The translations under genes and the position numbers were made by a program. DNA of 64,000 nt, taken from the NCBI GenBank assembly GCA_964433675.1, contig CAYSSJ010000003.1:62001-126000 (forward strand), in the 5' to 3' direction. This document shows, one piece after another, positions 43,464 through 51,595 of this stretch (position 1 is its first letter; every line of letters begins with the position of its first letter). Under the pieces are notes generated by a model. It saw nothing but the letters and a program-made list of their open reading frames with translations. It was not told the origin of the DNA and did no database searches. Source of the DNA: CAYSSJ01 sp964433675. Its GTDB lineage: Bacteria; Cloacimonadota; Cloacimonadia; Cloacimonadales; TCS61.

Positions 43464-44897
43464 TTATTCTAACCTTACGGTGAGATATCGATAATTACCG
43501 TCTAAGGTTTTGATATAGAGCAATACAATGCCGGATTCAATCTCAGAAGTGACATTGTTATAGTCATTCACAGAATTTATTGGCTGTCTATCGATCTCGA
43601 GAATTACATCTCCGACTCGCAATTCCGAGCGAGCTGCAGGGGAATTGCTTGCTATCCGTCTAATCATAACTCCCTCGGTTAGGGTCACATTGCGAGATTG
43701 GGCAAAATCACTCTCTAGATCTACCACTTCCAATCCAAGCCACTCTGAAGGTTGAGTGTCGGGTTTCGCCGTTGGTGCTTGAGCTATGGTATCCGGTCTT
43801 TCTTTCAGGGTTACATATATGGTTTGCTTTTTACTATCTCTTATTACCCGCATCGGTATTTCTTCTCCGACTGGACTATGAGCAACCATAATCCTAAATT
43901 TAGCAGAATCGGGAACTCGTTTGCCATCGAACTCGATAATCACGTCACCACTCTGTAAACCGGCACTCTCTGCGGGCGTATCTTCCATCACTTCGCTGAC
44001 CAAAATCCCCGCAATCTCATCTAGATTGAGACTTTGGCGGAGATCAGGAGTTATATCTTGCAAACTGATGCCAAGATAGGCACGACGGACGACCCCTTCT
44101 GAAAGTAAATCTTCTACAACTCTTTTGGCCAAATTTATGGGGATTGCAAAACCGATACCGAGATTACCTCCTGTGGTACTGGTTATTGCCGAATTTATTC
44201 CGATTACTTCACCTTTTAAGTTAAGAAGCGGACCGCCACTGTTTCCCGGATTGATAGCTGCATCAGTCTGGATGAAATCTTGAAACATAGGAGAATCTTG
44301 TCCGAAATTTAGGTTGGCTCTATTAGTAGCTGAAATCACGCCGACTGTTACGGTTCTATCCAATCCCAATCTGCCGAACGGATTACCGATAGCAATTGCC
44401 CAATCACCGATTTCGATCTTGTCCGAGTCACCCAGCGGTGCTTTGATCACATCTACGTCACTATTGACAGTGATTTTTATGACCGCCAGATCAGTTTCGG
44501 GATCTAAACCAACTATCTCGGCCGGATATTGATCCTTGTCGGCAAGTGTTACCGTTAGCTCTCCATCTTCACCGCGATTAACCAAGTGATTGTTTGTAAG
44601 AATAAAGACATCGTCTCCCTCCTGATGAAAAATAAAACCACTTCCCATCCCGACAGATCTGCGACTGTCTGGTAATTCGGGGAAAAAGAAGCGGAAAAAA
44701 TCATCGGGAAATGGAGACATGCGATCGCTAAAATCCACCTCGTATTCCAAACGGATATTTACCACAGATTCTCTGATACTTCGTACGACTTGAACAAATG
44801 GACTCTCGCCTTCATCTGTCAAAGGATAAGCTGACCACAATTGCATACTCATCATTAGTAGAACCACAGTTGTGATAATAAGTCTGTTCATCTTCAT
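43464..44897 (-). CDS. htrA: HtrA/DegP-type periplasmic serine protease-chaperone
   Basis: 477 residues. Signal peptide 1-22; trypsin-like domain with His104 (TNNHLV), Asp136 (DPETDLAVI) and Ser220 (NPGNSGGPL) as the catalytic triad; two PDZ domains at about 270-365 (YLGISLQDI, AGLQSGDVIIEFDG) and 385-477 (SELRVGDVILEID). It degrades or refolds misfolded envelope proteins. Length and domain order match DegP/DegQ. ATG has GGAGG 4 nt upstream. Lies in a stress island with hsp20 and clpB but has its own terminator on each side, so it is a separate transcription unit. Confidence 0.95.
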   Translation of the reverse strand: MKMNRLIITTVVLLMMSMQLWSAYPLTDEGESPFVQVVRSIRESVVNIRLEYEVDFSDRMSPFPDDFFRFFFPELPDSRRSVGMGSGFIFHQEGDDVFILTNNHLVNRGEDGELTVTLADKDQYPAEIVGLDPETDLAVIKITVNSDVDVIKAPLGDSDKIEIGDWAIAIGNPFGRLGLDRTVTVGVISATNRANLNFGQDSPMFQDFIQTDAAINPGNSGGPLLNLKGEVIGINSAITSTTGGNLGIGFAIPINLAKRVVEDLLSEGVVRRAYLGISLQDITPDLRQSLNLDEIAGILVSEVMEDTPAESAGLQSGDVIIEFDGKRVPDSAKFRIMVAHSPVGEEIPMRVIRDSKKQTIYVTLKERPDTIAQAPTAKPDTQPSEWLGLEVVDLESDFAQSRNVTLTEGVMIRRIASNSPAARSELRVGDVILEIDRQPINSVNDYNNVTSEIESGIVLLYIKTLDGNYRYLTVRLE

Positions 44898-44954
44898 TAA
44901 TCCTCCGATTCCATATTTATATAAAAATTATAATGCAACTCATCTATTTGGCAA

Positions 44955-44986
44955 ACAATAAAAGCCGCAGGATTGAACTGCGGCTT
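44955..44986 (-). terminator. hsp20 terminator
   Basis: Minus strand AAGCCGCAG / CTGCGGCTT (44962-44970 / 44978-44986) with a 7-nt loop and then TTATTGTTTG. Nearly the same sequence as the htrA terminator at 43402-43440. Confidence 0.85.
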
Positions 44987-44999
44987 TATGGTTTAATTT

Positions 45000-45428
45000 T
45001 TACTGAATTTTGATCTGCTTTTTCGGCTTTGGCTCTTTCTTGGGTATCCTAAGTGTAAGAACGCCATCTTTCATTTCACCTTTGATCTTGTCAACATCGG
45101 TTGTGTCAGTTAAATAAATCACTCTACGATAATCTCCTCGATAGCGCTCTGCACGATACATGCTCTCTGTCTTCTCTTCTTTTTCCTCATCCTGTTTTGC
45201 TTCGATGATCAGTTCATTCTCATGAAGCGATACATTAACATCCTCTTTTTTGATTCCAGGAAGGTTGGCTTTGACTACATACTCGTTCTCTCGTTCGACC
45301 AAATCAACAGCCATCATTCTCTCAGCTTCCTGAATCTGATCCTCTTCAAAAAATCGATTGAAGAAATTATCGAATATTGAAGAGAATGGTAACCATTCGC
45401 GTTCTCTTTTTGTTGGTACGCGTGCCAT
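45000..45428 (-). CDS. Small heat shock protein, Hsp20/alpha-crystallin family
   Basis: 142 residues. Basic/aromatic N-terminus (WLPFSSIFDNFFNRFF), alpha-crystallin domain at about 38-130 (VVKANLPGIKKEDVNVSLHENELIIEA, quoted as KANLPGIKKEDVNV, and DGVLTLRIPKK), and a C-terminal IKI-like anchor (QIKIQ). ATP-independent holdase that binds unfolding proteins, here plausibly handing them to ClpB. GGAGG 8 nt before the ATG. Promoter and a CIRCE-like operator lie just upstream. Confidence 0.96.
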   Translation of the reverse strand: MARVPTKREREWLPFSSIFDNFFNRFFEEDQIQEAERMMAVDLVERENEYVVKANLPGIKKEDVNVSLHENELIIEAKQDEEKEEKTESMYRAERYRGDYRRVIYLTDTTDVDKIKGEMKDGVLTLRIPKKEPKPKKQIKIQ

Positions 45429-45464
45429 TTTTCATTCCTCCTTTCCTCATCGTTTTCATTACAT

Positions 45465-45493
45465 ATTATAACCGAAAACAAACTTGATGCAAA
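45465..45493 (-). promoter_or_regulatory. hsp20 promoter
   Basis: Consensus TATAAT on the minus strand (45465-45470), with TTTGCA 17 bp upstream (45488-45493) or TTGCAT at 16 bp. 36 bp before the hsp20 ATG. The CIRCE-like element begins 6 bp beyond the -35. Confidence 0.7.
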
Positions 45494-45499
45494 CAAAAA

Positions 45500-45526
45500 T
45501 TAGCAGTCGTTACAGGAAAGTGCTAA
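45500..45526. promoter_or_regulatory. CIRCE-like operator upstream of hsp20
   Basis: Minus strand TTAGCACTT-N9-GACTGCTAA; the HrcA operator consensus is TTAGCACTC-N9-GAGTGCTAA, so 16 of 18 positions and the spacer length match. It lies 29 bp upstream of the TATAAT box. Confidence 0.8.
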
Positions 45527-45540
45527 AAAAGTGTGGAACC

Positions 45541-45568
45541 AAAAAAGAGGAGGCTCGTAGCCCCCTCT
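45541..45568 (-). terminator. Terminator of the small exported protein gene
   Basis: Minus strand AGAGGGGGCT-ACG-AGCCTCCTCT (one G-T pair) followed by TTTTTT. It isolates the hsp20 promoter from upstream transcription. Confidence 0.9.
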
Positions 45569-45590
45569 TCAATTATCTCTTACTAAAACT

Positions 45591-46025
45591 TTAGAAGCGC
45601 AACCCACCTCTGAATAATCTTAGTATAGGATTTGTACAGACTCGAGGTTCTAGTTCGAAATCGACTTCAGTGATGTCGATAATTTCAATATCGTTGATCA
45701 CAGATGCTTGATAACTTCCCGGCTTGAGAGCTCGACCTATGTAAATTCCTTCAGGAATATCTTCAATCATGTAAAAACCATTTTCATCAGTTGTGGCAGT
45801 GTAAACATTGTTACCATGTCCACCACCTCCAGGACCACCATGCCCGTTACCATTACCGTTTCCTCCACAACCATTGCGAAGCTCACCGGTAAAAATAAAG
45901 CGGACAAACGCTCCTTCAATGACATCGCCATTGTCAGCGTCTACTACAGTTCCTTGCACAGTAGCAGCATAAGCAATGGCACTCACCATAACCAATACTG
46001 CCAAGCTAATCAGAAATCTTTTCAT
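45591..46025 (-). CDS. Small exported protein with carboxypeptidase-regulatory-like domain and Gly/Asn/His loop
   Basis: 144 residues. Signal peptide to AYA (about 20), then a transthyretin-like/CarboxypepD regulatory sandwich (VQGTVVDADNGDVIEGAFVRF, quoted as TVVDADNGDVIEGAFVRF; TDENGFYMIEDIPEGIY) interrupted at about 52-75 by the low-complexity insert NGCGGNGNGNGHGGPGGGGH. The insert could bind metal through its His or Cys; this is a guess. A second Cys lies near the C-terminus. GGAGG precedes the ATG. Function unknown. Confidence 0.7.
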   Translation of the reverse strand: MKRFLISLAVLVMVSAIAYAATVQGTVVDADNGDVIEGAFVRFIFTGELRNGCGGNGNGNGHGGPGGGGHGNNVYTATTDENGFYMIEDIPEGIYIGRALKPGSYQASVINDIEIIDITEVDFELEPRVCTNPILRLFRGGLRF

Positions 46026-46174
46026 GACCTTTCCTCCTTTCTCTTCAACATGTCACTATAATACGCAATTTATGTACCAAAGTTGATAGTATTAAATAAA
46101 ATCGTGGGAATATGGTTGATGAAAGGATAGAATGCCGATCATATAGACAAAACCGGGTAGATGTTTCCAAAAAA

Positions 46175-46201
46175 TTAGCGCTCGGATGAGGTGAATGCTA
46201 A
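46175..46201. promoter_or_regulatory. CIRCE-like operator upstream of nitroreductase-clpB
   Basis: TTAGCGCTC-N9-GAATGCTAA on the + strand: 16 of 18 positions of the HrcA operator consensus and the exact 9-bp spacer. The last base is 29 bp upstream of the TATAAT box at 46231, the same distance as at hsp20. Confidence 0.8.
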
Positions 46202-46208
46202 GAATATT

Positions 46209-46236
46209 TTGACATGGGTGGTTTTCTAGTTATAAT
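46209..46236 (+). promoter_or_regulatory. Perfect-consensus promoter of nitroreductase-clpB
   Basis: TTGACA (46209-46214), 16-bp spacer, TATAAT (46231-46236), 31 bp before the ATG. Both hexamers match the sigma-70 consensus exactly, the strongest promoter in the window, which fits a gene pair kept off by a repressor. Confidence 0.9.
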
Positions 46237-46267
46237 TTGAAGTATAAAAGATGATAGGAGGGATAAA

Positions 46268-46786
46268 ATGGTTCTGGATGTTATAAAAGAACGTTTTAGT
46301 GTAAGATCGTTTGAGGATAGATCTGTAGAGTCGGAAAAGATCGAAGCATTGTTGGAAGCGGCAAGATTGGCACCATCGGCAAGGAATTTGCAGGTATGCC
46401 ATTTTATAGTGCTAGAAGATGAGAAGAAGAGGAAACAACTAACCGATATCTGCAAAGGTCAAAAATTCGTCTCTCAGGCACCGATAACAATTGCGGTATG
46501 TGCAACCAATGGTGATTATACTATGACTTGCGGTCACAAAGCCAATTTGATAGATGCAGCGATAGCGGGAGAGCATATTGCACTGCAGGCGGTTACTTTA
46601 GGTCTCGGTTCCTGCTGGATCGGAGCTTTTTATCAGGAAAAGATGGCTAAGCTAATCGAACTTCCGGATGATTATGAAGTTGTTGCACTCTTACCGATCG
46701 GATATCCGGCAACATCCAAAAAACCACGAAAACTTAAATCTATAGAAGAAATATCATCTTATAATGTATATAAGGAGAGCCAATGA
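46268..46786 (+). CDS. Nitroreductase-family FMN oxidoreductase
   Basis: 172 residues, one compact nitroreductase domain: ERFSVRSFED (FMN phosphate contacts), EAARLAPSARNLQ, IDAAIAGEHIALQAVTLGLGSCWIGAF (quoted as EHIALQAVTLGLGSCWIGAF) and VVALLPIGYPA. Short form, NAD(P)H-dependent reduction of unknown acceptors. AGGAGG 6 nt before the ATG. It overlaps clpB by 4 bp and shares its promoter and CIRCE-like operator, so it is heat-shock-linked here. Confidence 0.88.
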   Translation: MVLDVIKERFSVRSFEDRSVESEKIEALLEAARLAPSARNLQVCHFIVLEDEKKRKQLTDICKGQKFVSQAPITIAVCATNGDYTMTCGHKANLIDAAIAGEHIALQAVTLGLGSCWIGAFYQEKMAKLIELPDDYEVVALLPIGYPATSKKPRKLKSIEEISSYNVYKESQ

Positions 46787-49374
46787 ATATAAACAAATTA
46801 ACCTATAAATCTCAAGAAGCTCTGCAGAGAGCTCAGAAATTAGCCGAAGAACATGGCAATCAGGAGATAAGATCTCTTCATCTGCTGGCTAGTCTGGTAG
46901 ATGATGACAATAATTTCTCCGTTTCTATACTAAAAAAAATTGATGTTGACCTAGAAGCTCTGAGAAGCGCAATAGATGCTGAATTAAATAAGTTGCCAAA
47001 AGTAGATGGAGTTTACAATATCTCTATCTCCCGTGAATTGAATGAAGTCTTGAAATTAGCTGAGAAAAATGCAGACAAGATGCAAGATGAATATATCAGT
47101 ATCGAGCATCTCCTCTTAGCGGTAGTCGATAAAGGAGAGCTACCCTCACAGATAAAACAGTATGGTCTGGATGCAAACAGGATATTAGCGGCACTGAGAG
47201 AATTACGCGGAAATCAGCGTATAACAGATCAAGAACCGGAAACCAAATACCAAGCTTTGGAAAAATATGCCAGAAATCTGACCAAACTAGCGAGATTGGG
47301 TAAGTTGGACCCTGTCATAGGAAGAGATGATGAGATTAGACGAACGGTGCAAACGCTATCTCGTCGTAGAAAGAACAATCCGGTGCTAATTGGTGACCCG
47401 GGTGTGGGCAAGACTGCGATAGCAGAAGGATTAGCTCGTAGGATAGTTGATCTGGATGTGCCTGAAAACTTACGAAACAAAGAAGTCGTAGAACTCGATA
47501 TGGGTGCCCTATTAGCAGGTGCGAAATTCCGAGGTGAATTTGAGGATAGATTGAAAGCAGTGCTTAAAGAAGTGGAAAAAGCAGAAGGTAAGATAATCCT
47601 TTTCATAGATGAGTTACATACTGTGGTGGGAGCAGGAGCAGCCGAAGGTGCCGTAGATGCTTCTAATATGCTCAAACCGGCATTAGCAAGAGGGACATTG
47701 CATTGTATCGGTGCTACTACCTTGGATGAATATCGGAAACATATAGAAAAAGATGCAGCATTGGAGCGTAGATTTCAGCCGATAATGATTGATGAACCGG
47801 ATGTGAACGAAACGATCTCTATCCTCAGAGGTATCAGAGAAAAGTATGAAGCTCATCATGGTGTGCAAATTACTGATGCTGCACTGGTAGCGGCTAGTAT
47901 CCTCTCCGAAAGATATATCTCCGATCGTTTTCTGCCGGACAAAGCTATAGATCTGGTGGATGAAGCTTGTGCAAGACTAAAAATGGAGATAGACTCTATG
48001 CCGCAGGATTTGGATGAATTACAAAGGAAAATCAAACAACTCGAAATCGAAAAAATATCTTTGAAAAAAGATAAAGATCCCATCTCTAAAGAAAGACTTG
48101 CTAAAATAAAAAAAGAGATCGCTTCTCTCAAAGAAAAGCAAGCTAATCTACAGGTTCGATGGGAGCATGAAAAGAATTTACTAAAAGAAATAAGTAACTT
48201 ATCCGAAGAAATAGATCAGATAAAAGCTAAAATAGAGATCGCCGAAAGAAAAGGTGAACTCGATGAAGTGGCAAAACTGAAATACGGAGAATTGAACGAG
48301 AAGCAAAAGGAACTCAAAGTAAAAAAGGAAAAAATCCAACAAATACCACCCGAACAGCGCTTGCTAAAAGAAGAGGTAGATGAAGAGATGATCGCTCAGG
48401 TGGTATCAAAATGGACAGGTATTCCCGTTTCCAAACTAATGCAAAGTGAGATTCAGAAAATGGTGAATATGGAATCGGTATTATCAAAGCGAGTGATCGG
48501 ACAAAAAGAGGCGATAGTCGCAGTTTCGAATGCCATTCGCAGATCAAGAAGTGGGTTGGCAGACGAGAGCAGACCGATCGGATCATTCATATTCATGGGA
48601 CCTACCGGTGTAGGCAAAACGGAGTTAGCTAAAGCACTGGCAGTGTTTTTATTCAATACCGAAAAATCTATCATCCGTATCGATATGACCGAATTTATGG
48701 AAAAACACACGGTAGCAAGGTTGATCGGTGCACCACCCGGATATGTTGGCTATGAAGAAGGTGGATATCTAACCGAAGCAGTCCGTAGAAAACCGTATAG
48801 TGTTATCTTGTTCGATGAAATCGAAAAAGCACATCATGATGTGTTCAATGTATTATTGCAGATCTTGGATGATGGAAGATTGACTGATGGTAAGGGAAGA
48901 ACAGTTGATTTTCGAAATACCGTCATAATAATGACATCCAATATCGGTTCACAACTGATTTTCGATCGGAGTGAGAGCTCGGAACAGGAACTCAGACCGG
49001 AGTTGATGAAAACGCTGCAGCGTCATTTCAGACCGGAGTTTCTAAACAGATTGGATGAGATCATAATCTTTCACAAACTCAGCAAAGAAGAGCTGCAGGG
49101 AATTGTAAAGATCCAACTGGCTCAGCTTGCCAATAGATTGGCAGAGAAGCAGCTCTATCTCGACTTTACTGATAATGCTTTGCAGAAACTTGCTGAGCTT
49201 GGTTTCGATCCGCAATTCGGCGCCAGACCACTTAAGCGAGTGATTCAACAAAAAATAGAGAACAAGCTGGCTTTGATGCTTTTAGAAAACGTGATAAAGC
49301 CCCATGATCGGATTAAAATTGATTATACCGATGAAGATTTTACTTTTCAAAATGCAGAGAATAGGGAAGAATAA
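46783..49374 (+). CDS. clpB: Protein disaggregase ClpB
   Basis: 863-residue Hsp100 ATPase that extracts proteins from aggregates with DnaK. Domains in order: N-terminal Clp repeats (1-145), first AAA domain with Walker A GDPGVGKTAIAEGLA (about 204-218) and GAKFRGEFEDRLK, the middle coiled coil (about 405-525, the mark of ClpB against ClpA/C), second AAA domain with GPTGVGKTELAKALA (about 606-620) and ILFDEIEKAH, and the C-terminal D2-small domain with FGARPLKRVIQ. Full length with all motifs. Cotranscribed with the nitroreductase. Confidence 0.97.
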   Translation: MNINKLTYKSQEALQRAQKLAEEHGNQEIRSLHLLASLVDDDNNFSVSILKKIDVDLEALRSAIDAELNKLPKVDGVYNISISRELNEVLKLAEKNADKMQDEYISIEHLLLAVVDKGELPSQIKQYGLDANRILAALRELRGNQRITDQEPETKYQALEKYARNLTKLARLGKLDPVIGRDDEIRRTVQTLSRRRKNNPVLIGDPGVGKTAIAEGLARRIVDLDVPENLRNKEVVELDMGALLAGAKFRGEFEDRLKAVLKEVEKAEGKIILFIDELHTVVGAGAAEGAVDASNMLKPALARGTLHCIGATTLDEYRKHIEKDAALERRFQPIMIDEPDVNETISILRGIREKYEAHHGVQITDAALVAASILSERYISDRFLPDKAIDLVDEACARLKMEIDSMPQDLDELQRKIKQLEIEKISLKKDKDPISKERLAKIKKEIASLKEKQANLQVRWEHEKNLLKEISNLSEEIDQIKAKIEIAERKGELDEVAKLKYGELNEKQKELKVKKEKIQQIPPEQRLLKEEVDEEMIAQVVSKWTGIPVSKLMQSEIQKMVNMESVLSKRVIGQKEAIVAVSNAIRRSRSGLADESRPIGSFIFMGPTGVGKTELAKALAVFLFNTEKSIIRIDMTEFMEKHTVARLIGAPPGYVGYEEGGYLTEAVRRKPYSVILFDEIEKAHHDVFNVLLQILDDGRLTDGKGRTVDFRNTVIIMTSNIGSQLIFDRSESSEQELRPELMKTLQRHFRPEFLNRLDEIIIFHKLSKEELQGIVKIQLAQLANRLAEKQLYLDFTDNALQKLAELGFDPQFGARPLKRVIQQKIENKLALMLLENVIKPHDRIKIDYTDEDFTFQNAENREE

Positions 49375-49499
49375 ATCCTCTTCACTTATCCGAGCATGAT
49401 TTTTTTCTATGTTGCTGAGCATGCATATAACTCATTATACTATAAGCAATAAAGTTTCACGGTATCAATTAGTTCTTGACAATTCGCTTGCATATTATT

Positions 49500-49520
49500 T
49501 TGTCATTAGCTAAGATCTCA
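49500..49520. repeat. Second copy of the 21-bp intergenic sequence
   Basis: ttgtcattagctaagatctca, 20/21 identical to 18986-19006. It lies between TTGACA (49476-49481) and the ATG of the lipoprotein gene at 49544. Confidence 0.5.
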
Positions 49521-49543
49521 ATAAATTGAGGTCAGGAGGGTAA

Positions 49544-51580
49544 ATGAAAAATATTCTATATATGAGTGTGATATTGATCATACTTTCGGGTTGTTCATTA
49601 CCAAATCTTGATAATCTCGGCTTGCCTACTTGGACTACGATGATGCAAATGTATGTGTTAAACGACAGCTATTCGGTCACAGAGTTGGCGGATAATTATG
49701 ACGCATTTGTAGCACAGGGAGATACCATATTGGTAAATCAAACTGAACATGAGATCATAGATCTGGATTTCAAATCGGATGAAATAGAGGATGAAGACTT
49801 GATAGAATTGGGTGATATCGAGATCAATGATCCCGATCCTCGCGATATAAATATGGCTTTGATCGAACTGGCACCTGATTTGCAGCCCTTACATGGTCAA
49901 ACAGTTATAGTAGATCCATTCGAATTGGTAGATACAGATAAGGATATCGATCCATTCGATGAGTTTGAAGAGGTATTGATTTCTTCAGGTTTGATGCATG
50001 TTTCCATTACTAATGATACGGCGATCTGGCTTGGCAATGCAATCGATGACGATCCTCTACTTCTGAAGATAAAATCGAGTTACACAGATGAGGTCATTAT
50101 CGAGATCGAATATGAAAACGATATAGCACCAGAGGGTGGGATGGAAGAGCAAACCGTGCCCTTGGCAGGCGAAAATTTCCCTGACAACATGTATATTAGC
50201 TTAGGTGGAGGTAGCCGCGGTACCGATGGAGAGGAAGCTACCATCGATGTGGATGCGGAAGTACAAATCACTATTGATTTTGATGATATAACAGCCTCCT
50301 ATGCAAGAGCTCCAATTCCCGAACAAACCATTGAGGACGAATTTGAGATCGACTTGGATGATAATATCATTATCTATGAAGCTTATGTAAAAGAAAATGA
50401 CGTGTATATGACTTTGGATATCATCAACAATATCGAGCTTGATATTATCGTTACTATCATCATAGAAGATCTTACTCTGCCCAATGCGCTGGATAATTAC
50501 GAATGGGAGTTTACTATCCCTGCCAATAGTTTCTTGACAGAAGAAGTTAGCTTAAGCGGTGCTAAGATCGGCAGTGGTGAGCCGATCGAAATTCTCAGAA
50601 CTGAAGTGCATGCGATAACCATTGATACCGGCGATGAGGTAAGAGAACTTTATTCTGCCGATGCCATAACTGTGAACTCATATATAGATGAACTTCATTT
50701 CTCTTATGTTACCGGTATCCTCAAACCTCAGGAACAGGATGAGATGGAAGCTGTGATAGATTTTGATGTGGATTTTCCCAATTATCAAGGTGATTTTATA
50801 CTGACCGGCTATAGTGAATTGGAATTGCTATTTGAAACACCGATTCCCGCTAGTTTTGAAATCGATATGATATCTTACGGATCCGGTGGTCAAGCTGTGC
50901 AATTGGTAGATTTTGCAAATGGGGAACTACCTGCTTTTGATATTAGTGAAGGTGAAACTACAATTATAATCAATTCCGATGAGTATAATATAAACGAAGT
51001 TTTTTCTGTTTTGCCGGATAGTATTTCTTACACGATAAACTCTACCGTAGGGCATGAAACCGACCCGTTTGAGTATCATGCCGGTGATAATGTAAATCTT
51101 ATGATAGAAGTTTTAGCAGAATTAGATATGGCAGCAAATTGCTGGATGGTACCACAAGAGGAAGATCTACCCAAGTCTTCTACAGTGGAAACCGCTGATT
51201 ATGATCAATCTGCTCATGATGCTTTCAAAAGTGCCTCTTTGAAACTGCAATATAGAAACACCACTGGTAGTGAGCTCGGAGCAAATATTCTTATCTCCGA
51301 ATCTGATTTTGCGGAATTTGACGAGATCTATACACCTGATCTTGATAAGGTATCCGTAATCGAAGTTCCTCTATTGCATACTACAAACGGTGATGAGCAA
51401 GGTGAGATTACGGTAACAGTATTACAAGATGATCTTAACAGCTTTTTGGCAGACTCGGTTTTCGTAATCCCCAAATTCCAACTTATTAGTTCCTCAGGCA
51501 ATCCACTCTCCGGGCTTATCGATGTTACCGCCTCGGTTAGTGTAGAGATCGAGGTTAGCGATTCATTATTAGATGATTAA
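49544..51580 (+). CDS. Large acidic lipoprotein of unknown function
   Basis: 678 residues, not recognised. Lipobox ILSGC (Cys at about 17), so a membrane-anchored envelope protein. The mature chain is strikingly acidic: I count 19 Lys+Arg in all against well over a hundred Asp+Glu, with repeated beta-strand patterns of Ile/Val alternating with Asp/Glu (e.g. VQITIDFDDI, EFEIDLDDNIIIYEA). A calcium- or polymer-binding beta-sandwich assembly is possible but unproven. GGAGG precedes the ATG. It is followed after 15 bp by an outer-membrane barrel gene. Confidence 0.7.
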   Translation: MKNILYMSVILIILSGCSLPNLDNLGLPTWTTMMQMYVLNDSYSVTELADNYDAFVAQGDTILVNQTEHEIIDLDFKSDEIEDEDLIELGDIEINDPDPRDINMALIELAPDLQPLHGQTVIVDPFELVDTDKDIDPFDEFEEVLISSGLMHVSITNDTAIWLGNAIDDDPLLLKIKSSYTDEVIIEIEYENDIAPEGGMEEQTVPLAGENFPDNMYISLGGGSRGTDGEEATIDVDAEVQITIDFDDITASYARAPIPEQTIEDEFEIDLDDNIIIYEAYVKENDVYMTLDIINNIELDIIVTIIIEDLTLPNALDNYEWEFTIPANSFLTEEVSLSGAKIGSGEPIEILRTEVHAITIDTGDEVRELYSADAITVNSYIDELHFSYVTGILKPQEQDEMEAVIDFDVDFPNYQGDFILTGYSELELLFETPIPASFEIDMISYGSGGQAVQLVDFANGELPAFDISEGETTIIINSDEYNINEVFSVLPDSISYTINSTVGHETDPFEYHAGDNVNLMIEVLAELDMAANCWMVPQEEDLPKSSTVETADYDQSAHDAFKSASLKLQYRNTTGSELGANILISESDFAEFDEIYTPDLDKVSVIEVPLLHTTNGDEQGEITVTVLQDDLNSFLADSVFVIPKFQLISSSGNPLSGLIDVTASVSVEIEVSDSLLDD

Positions 51581-51595
51581 TAGAAAAGGATATAA

